Below, piece by piece: positions 1-11,567 of a stretch of DNA of 64,000 bases. Location: positions 73,123,872 through 73,187,871 of the forward strand of contig CM043953.1 in the NCBI GenBank assembly GCA_014529385.2, written 5' to 3'. Position 1 is the stretch's first letter, and every line of letters starts with the position of its first letter. The position numbers and the translations under genes are program-made. The notes under the pieces are model-generated. The model was not told where the DNA came from and did no database searches. It saw only the letters and a program-made list of their open reading frames with translations. The stretch is from Adiantum capillus-veneris. Lineage: Eukaryota; Streptophyta; Polypodiopsida; Polypodiales; Pteridaceae.

Positions 1-129
1 GAACTAAAAATCGGGCTACCACAAGTTTCACAGATGGATGGATCTAGGGAGATGCCGATAGAGGAGGAACACTGAGATCCACAACCCAAGCTAGATGAGA
101 ACTCTGTTGTAGAAATACCTATTAACAAG

Positions 130-1185
130 TTGGGACAGTACTTTGAGGGCGATGAATCCAATGCAACCATACCACTCACTACTAAGGGATTAACTGTGAA
201 CGGAATACTTGATGGTGGCTTTGGGGTTAGTACTGTGCCTAAAAATTGTTGGGAAACTATGGGAAGACCTCACCTTCGGACCACAAACATAGTAGTAAAG
301 ATTGCCAATGGGACTATTGTTAAACCTATTGGGATGCTAGAAGATCTCAAGATCAAGGTCTTTGGACACAAAATAAGGAATATCATCATTGTTATGGATT
401 TTTCCAAGCACACTATATCATCTGAGATGATTTTAGGACGTTCTTTCATAAGGGAAGCAAAAATGGTGCATGACTGGTGTAAAAACCATGTCTATTTGCA
501 CTTCCAAGATTCTGTCATTCGAGTGGATCTTGTAACTGGTCGAGCACATCCTCTAGGAAACAGATTTATAATTGATCATAGATCTGACACCACAGTTCAC
601 TCGACCCCATTGCAGTAGTGTTACACATGTAAAATGGACACTGATGTTGGGGAAGATTCTCCATATATGGATGTTCTACCTGGGATGACCGAGTCTGACA
701 ATGTGGATTGGGTCCACCTAGCAGCAACCATAGACACTTGGGGAAATAGGGGGATGACTTGGGTAGCACCTGAGGGGGATGAAGTGCCACAACTCGTACC
801 CTTAAATATGATAGAAGCAATACATATAGCTTGTGAGGACCTACAAGATGAAGGCTTGACTGACATTGGAACTAGTAGCGTCTCATAATACTATAGCCCA
901 CACGATTCGGAGTCAGAATCATCAATTGAAATTGACTTTGAGGACAAAGAAGCTGAGTTAAATCTTAATGCAAATGTGGGCACAAACCATTCAGGGCCCA
1001 GTGGTACCCTAGATGACAATCTATCCAAGAGAGCAGAAGACACGAGTAGCGATTCATCTAGTGATTCTTCACTAGAGATCGACCGCAATAAAAAATTAGA
1101 CAAGAAGAGTAAGAGATATAAGAGGAGACGTTATCGAGCAAATGTGTGTGCTAGAATAAATGAAAAGAAATCTACCACGGAATAG
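130..1185 (+). pseudogene. Outer gypsy protease (DGG) and protease-RT linker
   Basis: The retropepsin-like domain lies at about 130-560. Its active-site block reads ILDGGFG near 206-226, so Asp is followed by Gly-Gly instead of the usual Thr/Ser-Gly. The C-terminal block ILGRSF is near 433. The inner copy at 16660-17060 has the same arrangement with VLDGGAG. In-frame stops lie at 616-618 (TAG where the inner copy has a Tyr codon), 886-888 and 1183-1185. The rest is an acidic, Ser-rich linker ending in a basic KRYKRRRYRANV-like stretch that is also present in the inner copy. The product would have processed Gag-Pol. This copy cannot make a full protein. Confidence 0.75.
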
Positions 1186-1554
1186 CTTAATTATATAGGG
1201 GCATGTGATGCTCATCGAAAGCTGGTAGATAACTGGGGTAAATACCTTCAAAGCGTTATGTGGTGTAGCCCACAACCCATTGACATCGCACAGCTAGAGG
1301 CTACAGAGAAGCCAAAGTTGAGCCGTACCATAAGGAGACAAAAAAAATTGAGAGTTAGCTCAACAACAAAAGGAAGTGGAAGGGAAATCACAGTCCACCA
1401 AACAACAAGACCCCATAGACTTACACCTTGCACCCGATCATTTCAAATCCTGCACCACGGAGGAGTGTAAGGTTGTGTTACAAAGTCTCCAAGAAAACCT
1501 ATCGGTCGAAGCAATGGAGTCTATGACGGTCCAACGATAGTTAAGGAGATAGAG

Positions 1555-2567
1555 TTAGTAGACCCAAGAGAAGAGTCCAAACCTATTTTCATTGCCCAAG
1601 ATCTGACAGAGACTGAGGAGTATATCCTTAAAGAACTTCTCAAGGAATTCAAGGATATATTTGCTTGGACATATCATGATATGAAAGGTGTTCCACCTTC
1701 CGTGGTGCAACACATAATCCCCATGAATAGCATGGCTAAACCAGTCTAGCAACGACCCTACCCAATGAATCCTAAGTATGCAATCAAAAAGGTCAATGCC
1801 GCCACCAGGAGAGACCATTACCCTTGCTATATTCGGAACATGTGCTTAAACGAGTTGCAGAAAAGGAAGCTTATATCTTTTTAGATGGGTACTCTGGATA
1901 CAATCAAATCACAATTGCACTAGAGGATCAAGCTAAAATGGATTTTATAGCCGAATTCGGAGTGTTCGCATTTTGTGTTATGGCTTTTGGCTTAACCAAT
2001 GCTCCTGCTACCTTCCAAAGATTAATAAACACCACTTTTAGAGAATATTTGAGGGAGTTTTGTGAAGCTTTCTTAGATGATCTTTGTATTTATTCTTCTT
2101 CAAAAGAACATCTATCATGTTTACGAAAAGGGTTTGAGAAGTGTAGATTGTATCGCATCTCCTCAAACCCTTTTAAATGCTAATTTTGGGTTAAACATGG
2201 AGTCATTTTAGGACATATAGTGTCCAAAAATGGGATTTCCACACACGAAAGCAAAATTAAAGCCATTGCTGATTTGCCACCACTTACAAACTATAAAGGA
2301 GTTCAAAGGTTCATGGGCCATGTTGGTTATTACCGACGCTTTATTTTAAACTTTGCCGAAATAGCTCATCCTTTGTACAAGCTTTTTATTGAGTTTCACT
2401 GGACCGCGGAGTGTGACCGTGCTTATGAGTCATTGAAAAATACCTTGACAAGCGCTCCCATTCTACGAGTGCCCGATTGGAATGTAATTTTCCATGTGCA
2501 TATTGATGCATCAAACTTTGCTATTAGGTGTGTTCTAGCTCAACCAAGAGAACATAAGTTGGACTAC
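1555..2567 (+). pseudogene. Outer gypsy reverse transcriptase and start of RNase H
   Basis: Tat/Athila-type RT blocks are readable: FLDGYSGYNQI near 1880, FGLTNAPATFQ near 1989 and the catalytic AFLDDLCIYSS near 2070. The fingers region is damaged. At about 1781 the sequence jumps from PKYA straight to KKVNAATRRDHYP, removing roughly 125 bp that the inner copy has. In-frame stops occur at 1747-1749 and 2181-2183. The RT connection (VSKNGIS..., GHVGYYRRFI) and the first RNase H block (HVHIDASNFAI) follow to 2567, where copia-1 interrupts the frame. RNase H resumes at 7710. Confidence 0.85.
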
Positions 2568-2794
2568 TGTTACCATATACATGTGGTAGTGATGTGTGTG
2601 AACACACTAGGACCGCCGGGGCATTTTTTCCCTCTTTAGGAGGTTTTTTCCCCCGTGCATTGTATATACGCCCATCACTCTAGGGCTATCTATCTTTCCA
2701 TTGCACACTAAGTAACACACTCTTTATTGTGTGCCTTGAGCTTCCTTTGTCTTCTCCAAGCTGTGTGTGTTTCTCTGCAACCCTAATTCCAACA
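2568..2794 (+). repeat. Copia-1 5' LTR
   Basis: A 227-bp direct repeat of 7483-7709, beginning TGTTACCATATAC and ending ATTCCAACA. A TATA-like TGTATATACG lies near 2660. Differences from the 3' LTR by eye: C/A, T/C, T/C and C/T, four in all. Confidence 0.97.
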
Positions 2795-2796
2795 AT

Positions 2797-2808
2797 TGGT
2801 ATCAGAGC
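2797..2808 (+). other. Copia-1 primer binding site (initiator Met tRNA)
   Basis: TGGTATCAGAGC starts two bases after the 5' LTR and matches the standard plant initiator-Met tRNA 3' end complement. It primes minus-strand DNA synthesis. Confidence 0.92.
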
Positions 2809-3121
2809 AGGTCACGTCCTCCCGGGCTTAGTTGCCAGCTGCTCCAGCACACGCCTGCTCACTTTCTTCGATTTCAGTGAGCTTTGGCGAGCGTTCGCAG
2901 GTCTGCTCAGAATTTTGATTTGGGCTCATTTCGGCCTCCGTTTCCACTACAGGCAGTACTACACATGCTATTTCGTCATTTTGTGCAGATTTTCTGTTAG
3001 TGCCGTTTTTTGCATAACAAGTGCCTTATAGTCTTCTACGGTTTGTGCTATATAGCACAAGTTGTTCCCGCTCCATTTCTCCTATTTTCGGGCAGTTTTC
3101 ACATCAGGTGCAGCATTTACC

Positions 3122-4561
3122 ATGGCTGACAACAACAACACAGATGTGTTCAAGATGTTTGCTGCTGAGGACAGGTTGGATGGGGACAACTACCCTATGT
3201 GGGCTTATATGATGCAACATGTTCTTGTGTCAAAAGGTGTCTGGAACATTGTGCAGGGCATTGATGTACGTCCTGGTTCTGAAGATGTAGGCGATGTTGA
3301 GGATGTTGCAGGTCTTGCTGCAAGGATTGCAGCTGTTAGAGTTGTTTTGCCTACGGCAGAACAAGCTCGTTGGGATGTTAAGGATGCATAGGCTCATGCA
3401 TTGATTGCGTTGTCTGTGAAGCGCATCATTATTCCTCACATCCGTTCAGCAAAATATGCAAAACAGGCTTGGGATATTCTAGCAGGTCTTTATGCAAGCC
3501 GCAATGAGGCTAAAATTGCTTTGCTGCGTAAAGAGCTAGAGTCGAAGATTATGCATGAGGAAGATGATATGGACACTTTCCTTGCTAGTGTCAAGGATAT
3601 CAATGAGCAACTCATTTCTGCAGGTGAAGTCATTTCGGACACTTCCCTTGTGCAGACTGTTCTTGATGCCTTACCAGATTCCTACCAGACTTTTGCTAGT
3701 ACTTGGAGACTCATGACCCAAGGAAATCCTGAAGTTGTCAAGTTTGATGTATTATGCACATTGCTGTTGCAAGAGTCACTTTCTAGAAAAAACAGGACTA
3801 GGCAGCGTGCAGTTGAACAGGCTTTTATTGCTTCTCAAAGAAAGGGTGGTAACAGTAATGCAGCCACTTCTTATGGTTCTGCTGCGAGTGGCAAAAATTC
3901 TGTTCCTAATGCTTCTGCTGGCAGCACTTCGTCTGGCAATTCTGGTGATAAGGGCAAAAAGAAGATGCGTTGCCATTATTGTAAAGCCAATGATCACTTG
4001 ATCAAGTCGTGTCCTAAGTTGAAGGCCAAAGAGGCTAAGAAGAAAGAGGGTGGTTCCACTGCAAATGCTGGTTCCACTACAAATGCAGCCATTGTTGAGT
4101 CTTCTGTGAAAGGAGATTGTGATGCTGATGTTGATGCAGAATGGGCTTTTAGCGCAGAGTGCACTTACAATCCTGCTGTCCATGATGCATGCTTGTCAGT
4201 TGCTGCAGATTCACATGTGTGGTATTTCGACAGTGGTGCTACAAAGCACATTACCTCACATCGTGAATTGTTTACCTCTCTCGAGTCTGTCCCTCATGGG
4301 AATTCAGTCACCTGTGCCAACAACGCCTCTTATCCAGTTCAGGGAGTTGGAAAGATTGTGCTCACTGCTGCTAATGGCAGTTCCTTCACACTTGTTGATG
4401 CACTTTATGTACCTGGGATCAAGAAGAATCTCTTGTCTGTATCCGCACTTGCTAGACTTGGACTTGTAGTCAAATTTGTGGATGACAGATGTACAGTTCA
4501 TGATCCTAGTTTTGGTGATGAAATTGTTGCATCTGGGCTTTTGTGCCGTGTGTTGTATTAG
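3122..4561 (+). pseudogene. gag: Copia-1 gag and protease, two in-frame stops
   Basis: The start is ATG 3122 in ACCATGG context. The N-terminal part has the copia Gag block DRLDGDNYPMWAYMM. A zinc knuckle CHYCKANDHLIKSC (CX2CX4HX4C) is at about 3970-4011, followed by a Lys-rich stretch and the protease active site WYFDSGATKHI near 4222. One continuous frame is broken by TAG at 3389-3391 and by TAG at 4559-4561; copia-2 has a Lys codon at the second place. Gag would form the particle and the protease would mature it. Both breaks look like single-base decay. The canonical DSG site and the knuckle are intact. Confidence 0.9.
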
Positions 4562-7407
4562 CTCACTTTGTATGACAAGTGTGGACAAAATTTTGCAAAT
4601 GCTGTTGCAGATTCAAGGGCTATTTCAGATGCAAAACTTTGGCATGCACGTTTTGGTCATCTGAATTTTGCCAGTTTGTTGCGTTTGCAGAATCTGATAT
4701 GGTTGCTTCTTTGCCGCCTCTTGAAGCACCTGTCAAACATGTTTGTGAAGGCTATATTCTGGGTAAAATGCAGCGTTCCAAGTTTCCAAAGGATGGTTCA
4801 GTTAGGGCCACATGCAGGTTGCAGCTTGTGCATAGTGATGTTTGTGGGCCCATGCAAACTCCATCCTTGGGCAATTACCTGTACTTCGTGACTTTCATTG
4901 ATGATTACTCCAGGCATGCATGGGTATTTCCACTTAAAGCGAAGTCCGAAGTTTTTATGTGCTTCAAACAATTTTTGGCTATGGCTGAAAATGTCTCAAA
5001 ATGTACTATGGGCACCCTTCGTTCCGATCGAGGGGGGGAGTATATGTCTCATGAATTTAATGCATTTCTGGCTAGTCGTGGGATAAAACACCAATGTACA
5101 GTGCCTTATACACCTCAGCAAAATGGTGTTGCTGAGAGGAAAAACAGGTCACTAACGGAAATGGCACGATGTATGGTCAAAAGTCAAGCTTTGCCGCATT
5201 CTTTTTGGCTTGAGGCCATCATGTGTGCCACTTATGTACTTAACAGGTGTCCTACGAAAGCTTTGCAGTCTATTACTCCATATGAAGCATGGCATGATAG
5301 AAAGCCTTCTATTGAGCACATGCGTGTTTTTGGCTGTTTGGCATATGCTTTGGTGCCACAAGTGCAGCGCAGAAAATTGGATGATAAGGCTGTCAAATGT
5401 ATTTTTGTTGGTTATAGTGCTGAAAGCAAAGGTTACAGGTTGTATCATCCGCAAACAAAACGTATTCTAGTTTCACGGGATGTAGTGTTTGTGGAAGATT
5501 CTGTTCAGCCCTTGCTGTCATGTACTAGAGACAATAATGTAAGCTCACAGGACATTTATGACACTTTGTTGCCTCTTTTCAGTGGTGGAAATATGAATGT
5601 AAGTTCCAATGAGGCAAATGTACAGCCTATGGGGGTTTCTGAAAATGTTTTAGAACAGCCTATTACTGATGCAGATGTACATGATGTACTTGATGAGGAA
5701 AGGGCTGAAAATGAGCAGGCTAGAGGTATGCCAAAATGGCTGGTGCACACTTTGCGTGACAGTAAATTGGATGCACCTTTATCTAGTCGTACTCGTTCAG
5801 GCTCTCGCCATGCATCTTATGCATCAGATTGTTATGCTTTGGCTGTGTCTAGTTTACATGATGTTCAGGAGCCTGTGTCTTTTGATGAAGCACAGAATTC
5901 AGAAAATTGGATTGCTGCCATGAAATCAGAATATGATGCACTTATAGAGAATGACACATGGACTTTATGTGATTTGCCTCCTGGAAAAAAGGCCATTGGT
6001 ACGAAGTGGGTTTACAAGTTGAAACGCAAGCCGGATGGTGAGATCGATCGCCATAAGGCTGGCCTTGTTGCAAAGGGTTATGCACAACAAAAAGGCATAG
6101 ATTATGAAGAGACTTTTGCTCCCACTTGTCGTATGACTACTGTACATTTTCTATGTGCATTGGCAGCTCATTTTGGTTGGGATGTACATCAATCAGACAT
6201 TGTTACTGCTTTCTTGAATGGTGACATATTTGAGGAAGTTTATGTAACGAAGCCTCGCGGTTTTGTCATAAAAGGACATGAGGACAAAGTGTGCAAATGT
6301 AAGAAGGCTTTGTATGGGTTGAAGCAATCTCCTCGTGCTTGGTATGAGAAAGCTGACACTCATTTGGTTAAACGAGGCTTTCGTAACAGTCCAACAGAAA
6401 GCACATTGTATGTAAAGCGTGAGGATGATGTATTTCTCATTGTGGTTCTTTATGTTGATGATTTGCTGATCACTGGACCAAATGAGAGACATATTGCTGA
6501 ATTTAAGGCTGATTTGAATGCTACTTTCAAGATGAAAGATTTGGGGCTGTTGCATCATTACTTGGGTATACAGTTTAAGCAGTGTGATGGTGGTATTGCC
6601 TTGTGTCAGAAAAGTTACATAGAGACATTGCTATGTAAGTTTGGACTTGTGGATTGCAAACCTATTGCCACTCCCATGGAAACAAGTTTGAAGTTGAGTC
6701 TACATGATGCTGGCGATCCTGCTGATGTCACTCTTTACCAAACTGCTGTTGGCTGCCTCATTTATGTATGCAACACGAGGCCAGATATTCAGTTTGCAGT
6801 CTCGCAGGTCAGCAGATTTATGCATAGCCCAGGGTCTAAGCATTGGCAGGCTGTCAAGAGGATTTTCCGCTACCTTAGTGGCACTTTACATCTTGGCTTG
6901 TTTTATCCCAAGGGGGGATCATTGCCGCCAGACTTACATGCTTTTTCGGACTCAGATTGGGCTGGTTGTTTTGACACGCGAGTGTCCACAAGTGGTTTTT
7001 GTTTCATGCTTGGCAGTTCATGTATATCATGGTTGAGCAAGAAGCAACCTACTGTGGCCACTTCGAGTTGTGAGGCTGAGTACAGGGCAGTCTTCACAGC
7101 TACGGTTGAGTGTGTATGGCTCAGACGCCTTATGGCTGACTTGGGTGTTGGACAGGACACTGCCAACACTATCTACACTGATAGTCAGAGCGCATTGGCA
7201 GTTGCGAGGAACCCAGTTTTTCATGCTCGCACAAAGCACATTGAGGTGCATTACCACTATGTCAGGGAGAGGCTCTCAGCAGGAGAGATCAGCTTGGCTT
7301 ATGTGCCAACACAGGACAACCTTGCAGATCTTTTCACAAAGGCATTGTCTCGTGAGAAGCTTGAAGCTTTCCGCAAAGCTTTGGGCTTACTCCCCTTTGT
7401 GGACTGA
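4562..7407 (+). CDS. pol: Copia-1 pol: integrase, reverse transcriptase, RNase H
   Basis: The pre-integrase block LWHARFGHLNFASL (near 4639) is in the gag frame. A 1-bp loss near 4690 (copia-2 has one more A) moves the rest to another frame, which is then open to TGA 7405-7407. Integrase shows HSDVCGPM, RSDRGGEY and NGVAERKNR, the D, D and E positions. RT shows GTKWVYKLKRKPDG, QSDIVTAFLNGD, ALYGLKQSPRAWY and the catalytic LYVDDLLITG. RNase H shows SDSDWAGC, SSCEAEYRA, YTDSQSALAVARNP and KHIEVHYHYVRE. All polymerase and RNase H residues look intact. Length and order are normal for plant copia. The frameshift and the upstream gag stops make the copy probably non-autonomous, though pol itself could still be read. 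Confidence 0.92.
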
Positions 7408-7470
7408 TCCTGTCCTCAGGGCATGGCACTTCCCTTTACTCATGTGCCAGCTCTCGTTCACCGCATCACT

Positions 7471-7482
7471 CTAGGGGGGATT
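7471..7482 (+). other. Copia-1 polypurine tract
   Basis: CTAGGGGGGATT lies immediately before the 3' LTR and is the expected plus-strand primer site. Copia-2 has the related CCAGGGGGGATT at 32094-32105. Confidence 0.85.
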
Positions 7483-7709
7483 TGTTACCATATACATGTG
7501 GTAGTGATGTGTGTGAACACACTAGGACCGCCGGGGCATTTTTTCCCTCTTTAGGAGGTTTTTTCCCCCGTGCATTGTATATACGCCCATCAATCTAGGG
7601 CTATCTATCTTTCCATTGCACACTAAGTAACACACTCTCTATTGTGTGCCTTGAGCTTCCTTCGTCTTCTCCAAGCTGTGTGTGTTTCTCTGCAATCCTA
7701 ATTCCAACA
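7483..7709 (+). repeat. Copia-1 3' LTR
   Basis: 227 bp, the same length as the 5' LTR and about 98% identical by eye. It is followed by the target duplication ACTAC at 7710-7714. Confidence 0.97.
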
Positions 7710-8157
7710 ACTACCCCATTAGCTTTGTAAGTCGTCAATTGAATGATGCTGAGAGAAACTACACCACTACAGAGCGGGAAGCTCTAGCTATGATTTACGC
7801 AATGAAGAAATTTCGCTACTACCTTCTAGCCAACAAGTTTGTTTTCTATGTTGATCATTAAGCCTTGTTGTATCTAGTAAATAAACCTTGTTCCATGGGA
7901 AGAATTACACGATGGTTGTTAATTCTTCTTGAGTTTGATTTTACCATTGTGGTGAGACCTGGTAAAAGACATGTCATGGTGGATCATTTGTCTCACATAC
8001 CCAATGGTGAAGCCCTTACTGGAGTCGATGATGAATTGCCCGATAATTCCTTATTTCTAGTTGAGACCATGCCTGAATGGAGTGACAAGATTGCGAACTT
8101 TCTAGTTAATGGTTTTCCACCCAAGGAGCTTCATAAGGATATAGCTAGAAGGAACTA
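7710..8157 (+). pseudogene. Outer gypsy RNase H, second half
   Basis: Continues the RNase H interrupted at 2567: SRQLNDAERNYTTTERE, KKFRYYLLANKFVFYVDH, a stop at 7860-7862 where the inner copy has Gln, then RITRWLLILLEFDFTIVV and MVDHLSHIPNGEA. It ends at TAG 8156-8158, where roughly 170 bp present in the inner copy are missing. The lost part includes the His half of the integrase zinc finger. Confidence 0.85.
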
Positions 8158-8184
8158 GCTGCTAGAAAGGTATTGTAATCAGGC

Positions 8185-9180
8185 TATTGGTGGCCTATCT
8201 TATTTAAGGATGCATCACTTTTTGCAAAAGGATGTGATGAATGCCAACGTTACAAGATCACACAATGAAAGGATAAGATGCGCTTACATCCTGTTAAAGT
8301 GACTCAACCATTTGAAAAATGGGGTTTATAATTTGTAGGCCCAATTAGTCCGGCAAATCGTAACACTCAATCTCGATATATTATCATTGCCACAGACTAT
8401 GTGACAAAGTGGACGGAAGCCATGGCGACATGTAAGGCTGATGTAAGGTCAACTGCCAAGTTTCTCTTTGAGAACATTATTACAAGATTTGGTTGTCCCT
8501 TTGAGATTGTGAGTGACAATGGTACTCATTTTATAAATGGAGTGATAAAGGAACTCACGACAAACTTCATGATAGCCCACCATAATTCCATGCCTTATTA
8601 TCCACAAGCAAATGGTCAAGCTGAGAGCACCTTAATTTCTATCTTGACCAAAACAATCGAAGCTCATTGCACATATTGGGATTTGAGGCTGACATCAGCT
8701 CTATGGGCTTATTGTACTTCTTACAAAGTGGCTATTAATTGTACACCATTCAAAATGGTATATGGCTAAGAAGCAGTTATGCCATGGGAATTTGTAATTC
8801 CTAGTGTACGCGTAGCTTCACAAGAAGGTTGGGATGGTAACCCTTTAGTTGAGCGTTTATATATCCTTGAAAGGTTAGACGAAGAAAGACAATTGGATGT
8901 GCAAAATGCACTTGTGGAGAAAGATAGGAGGAAGAAATGGTTTGACCGTCATCTAAAGAACAACGATATCAATGTTGGTGATGAAGTCCTTATGTATGGA
9001 GTGAGAAACAAGAAGAAAAAGTTGAAATATGCGGGAGAAAGACCATATAGAGTATGTGAAATCACCCCACAAGGTACCATTCATGTGGAGACTCTTGATG
9101 GAATTGGCTCCCTCAATGGGAGCAAATTTAAAAGATATTATGAGCCTTTAAGCCAAGAGGAGCTACGTGCCATCCATTAA
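8185..9180 (+). pseudogene. Outer gypsy integrase (zinc finger partly deleted)
   Basis: Only the C-terminal half of the HHCC finger remains (GCDECQRY near 8230). The core follows: FVGPISPANRN near 8333 (catalytic Asp region, with a stop at 8328-8330), TDYVTKWTEAM, VSDNGTHFINGV near 8510 (second Asp), and QANGQAEST near 8605 (Glu). TAA at 8767-8769 replaces a Gln codon of the inner copy. The C-terminal domain (KKKLKYAGERPYRVCEITP) runs to TAA 9178-9180, again at a Gln codon. The catalytic triad is readable but the protein is broken. Confidence 0.85.
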
Positions 9181-10530
9181 AAAAAAAGCAACCAAAGCAC
9201 ACGCAAAGTTGAAGAAGATACAAGCTCAAGCTGAGGCCAAGGAGAGACAACAACGCATAAGACGCCAACGAGAGGCCAACCTTGGAGTTACACATGCATT
9301 CCACGTTGAAACAGAGGATGATTGGTTGGACTCTGACACATATCTACGATAGCCTATTGAACTAAATAGCGCCTATGGGAAAGTGCTATATAACGCCTTG
9401 TTAGACACGGGTGCTAAATATAATCTATTGTCATATGGAGTGTGGTGTCAGTTGGGAAAGCCATATCTATCTGAGAGTACTATCCAAGTCAAGGGTGTCA
9501 ACAAGAAAAAAAACTACGGTTTTTGGAATCTGGCACACTTCTATCAGTTATGACAAGGGGGTTGTGACTTAAGACTTTTTGGTCATGCATGCTGGAACTA
9601 TGGAAGTCAATATAAACCTAGGACGTGTGTGGATGACAACCACCAAATGCACTATTGATTGGGGGATTGGGAGTGTTACAACGCAAAAACCAACTCTTAG
9701 CCTTGCCACCCAAGCCATAGTCCCTGAGATATTGCCTCTTGAGGAAATAAAACCCAAAACATTGCATGTCCAAGAGGTTGAACCATATGTCCCTATAGCC
9801 CAACTCTCTAGAGATTCAACATCTGTAGTTGAAACAAAGCTCGAGACACACACAAGGAGCATCCTAATATAACGAAGAAAACATACAAGTGGGTCCCTAA
9901 AGCTTCTTTAGTGATCATGGTTGATGCTAAAAAACAGGAGCCTTGTAAGAAACGCCCCATTCGCTCCCAGAAATGTAAGAAAATGTTGCGTTGGATTCCT
10001 AAACGACTATTGGAAGACCAAGGCTACTATCAAGGAAATAATCAAATCTGGGTGCCAAAACATAAATTGTGTTCTTACCTGTCACCTGACCCGTGTGAGT
10101 CAAATCTTGTGACGACAAAGCCGAAGGAAGATAGTGGGAAAGAAAAAATCACAGAACACTAAACACCAGATCCGGAGGTAGTATGGGTTCCCAAGCGAGA
10201 AAGTCTTGTTTCGCTCAGCTCAATCATAGAAAAAACAAATGAAGCTTCTTGCTCTTCATGTAGTTCATATACGAATATAGAAGCTTCAACACAACCTCCA
10301 TCGACCATTGTACATATCCATACAAACAAGAAAGAGTTTTCACCTCCCGTTGTAAGTTCACCACCTACAACAATGTTGCAAATAAAATAATGGGAGAGTA
10401 CCTTACCACCCTTGCAACTAGATAAAATGCCTAGGGCGGTCGAAAACTATTGGTCAAAGTCTTTACCCATGACAACTTGGAACAATTGGTTTCAAAAGGT
10501 GACAATATCATTCCAAAAGGTATGATCTAC
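9181..10530 (+). pseudogene. Outer gypsy second protease-like (DTG) domain and C-terminal tail
   Basis: A basic stretch (RQQRIRRQREANLG) leads into NALLDTGAKYNLLSYGVW near 9392-9446, the same retropepsin-type block the inner copy has after integrase. The canonical Asp-Thr-Gly is kept. A TAG at 9350-9352 and small frameshifts near 9515 and 9560 break the frame. Later blocks match the inner tail (WVPKASL, RWIPKRLLEDQGYY, QIWVPKHKL, LPPLQLDK). The domain was therefore present in the common ancestor of both copies. Confidence 0.75.
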
Positions 10531-10532
10531 CC

Positions 10533-10548
10533 GAGGAAGGGGGGAGTG
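10533..10548 (+). other. Internal polypurine tract of the outer element
   Basis: GAGGAAGGGGGGAGTG directly follows the end of the polyprotein, like the inner copy at 22227-22240. It is not at an LTR border; the accessory ORF and its TATA box come after it. Confidence 0.5.
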
Positions 10549-10630
10549 TTTGCTGACATTCATCATTCACTCACTCCCCTCTTAACCTTCCTCCCCGACC
10601 TCTCAATCTCCCAATCTTAGCGAATGTACA

Positions 10631-10637
10631 TATAAAG
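10631..10637 (+). promoter_or_regulatory. TATA box before the accessory ORF (outer copy)
   Basis: ACATATAAAGCCTTACACTC is conserved with 22318-22337 in the inner copy. It lies about 190 bp upstream of the accessory ATG at 10823. Confidence 0.45.
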
Positions 10638-10822
10638 CCTTACACTCATAAGAACAAGATAAAAAAGTAGAAGAGCAAGAGCCACCAAACAATAATCTAG
10701 AAACTTACAAGTTCTATATATGACACAAAATCATAAAAACACATTATGCACAAGGACACCACCTTTTGACATGACCCTTATAATATTTGCACTCTAACCA
10801 TCATCTATCTGTGTGTACAGAT

Positions 10823-10958
10823 ATGGCTATTACACTAGAGTCATCCACTCCTACCTTGGGTGAGAGGTACCCTCTTTACTTTTCACAAGTGTTTCACACA
10901 GTCTTTCGGATGCTTGCCTGTGAATGGGGTTTGGTAGGTACGCTAGCATGTGAGAGTA
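10823..10958 (+). pseudogene. Accessory ORF of outer gypsy, 5' part, split by the inner element
   Basis: From ATG 10823 the reading gives MAITLESSTPTLGERYPLYF and a middle block LACEWGLVGTLACE, close to the inner copy's ORF at 22466. At 10958 the inner element begins. The rest of this gene lies at 24850-25143, more than 13.8 kb away. Confidence 0.8.
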
Positions 10959-11545
10959 TGTTAACCCTCACGGCTCACGTACACCCCATCACCTACGACG
11001 GACGTGTATTATGTATTTGGTAGAGTCGGGTACCGGGCTTGTCGGACCAATAGGAAAAGGGTAAGAGTGATCGCCGATGAGAGGCGCACTCTAACTGGGA
11101 CATTCAAGGGATTAGTTGGCTAAGCATGGGCGCCCAAGTGTGAATGGGGTGAGCTCATATAAAAGCCAACTAAACCTAAAATTCACTCATTCTCTCATTT
11201 GTGCAATAGAAGAGTGCTCTTGCTCCATCTGCATCTCCATCTTCTTCTTCTTCACCTCCTCGTGTGTGTGTGCATGTGAGAGAGAGAGAGAGAGGGAGAG
11301 TATGTGTGCGATTGAGCATTACGAAGGCACGACGGCGGCGAAGCGGTTGAGCGCGGCACGACTGCAGCTTCTTCTTCATCGCGGCGAGGAATCCTCCACG
11401 GCAGGAGCATAGAGCGGTGAGTGACACACCATTGCCCTCTTTTGAGCTTGCTAGATTAGTCTTGTTGTGTGCTTGGAGCCATTTGTGGCTCGCACACGGT
11501 GTATCAGCAAGTCCCTTGCTTCGACAGTGCGGCAAGAAGCGCACA
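10959..11545 (+). repeat. Inner gypsy 5' LTR
   Basis: 587-bp direct repeat of 24261-24849. A TATA box (TATAAAA) is at 11158-11164. A short (GA)n tract at 11278-11297 and a TCT/CATCTC-rich stretch differ in length between the two LTRs. Confidence 0.95.
11158..11164 (+). promoter_or_regulatory. LTR TATA box
   Basis: GCTCATATAAAAGCC lies in the 5' LTR, with an identical copy at 24460-24466 in the 3' LTR. Its position fits a U3 promoter driving the full-length RNA. Confidence 0.65.
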
Positions 11546-11549
11546 TTTT

Positions 11550-11567
11550 TGGCGCCGCTGCCAGGGA
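11550..11567 (+). other. Inner gypsy primer binding site (tRNA-Asp type)
   Basis: TGGCGCCGCTGCCAGGGA starts 4 nt after the 5' LTR. It resembles the tRNA-Asp complement used by Athila/Tat elements, with a few mismatches by memory of that sequence. Confidence 0.7.

Larger units (their letters stand above)
2568..7709 (+). mobile_element. Copia-1: full-length Ty1/copia element nested in the outer gypsy
   Basis: A 5142-bp element bounded by two 227-bp LTRs that start TGTTACC and end CCAACA. The 5-bp target duplication ACTAC lies at 2563-2567 and 7710-7714. Removing the element rejoins the outer RNase H frame (LDY then PISF). The order is LTR, Met-tRNA primer site, gag, protease, integrase, RT, RNase H, polypurine tract, LTR; integrase before RT is the copia order. 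By eye the two LTRs differ at 4 of 227 positions, so the insertion is fairly young. The coding frame has two stops and one frameshift in its first half only. Confidence 0.97.
1..10958 (+). mobile_element. Outer Tat/Athila-like Ty3/gypsy element, 5' and middle part (interrupted)
   Basis: A degraded Ty3/gypsy polyprotein region that is collinear with the inner copy at 16540-22600. Its 5' end lies before the window. The order is protease, RT, RNase H (split by the copia element at 2568-7709), integrase, a second DTG protease-like domain, an internal purine tract, a TATA box and the first part of the accessory ORF. The accessory ORF is then split at 10958 by the inner element and resumes at 24850. 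It carries many stops plus deletions in RT (near 1781) and in the integrase zinc finger (near 8150). Membership of the same family as the inner copy is read from near line-by-line nucleotide similarity. Confidence 0.9.

Noticed and set aside
10533-10958. A complete LTR beginning after the internal purine tract (TGTTTG...)
   Set aside because: No second copy of this stretch exists at the 5' side of the inner element. The true LTRs are set by the TGTTAACC repeats and GAGTA duplications.
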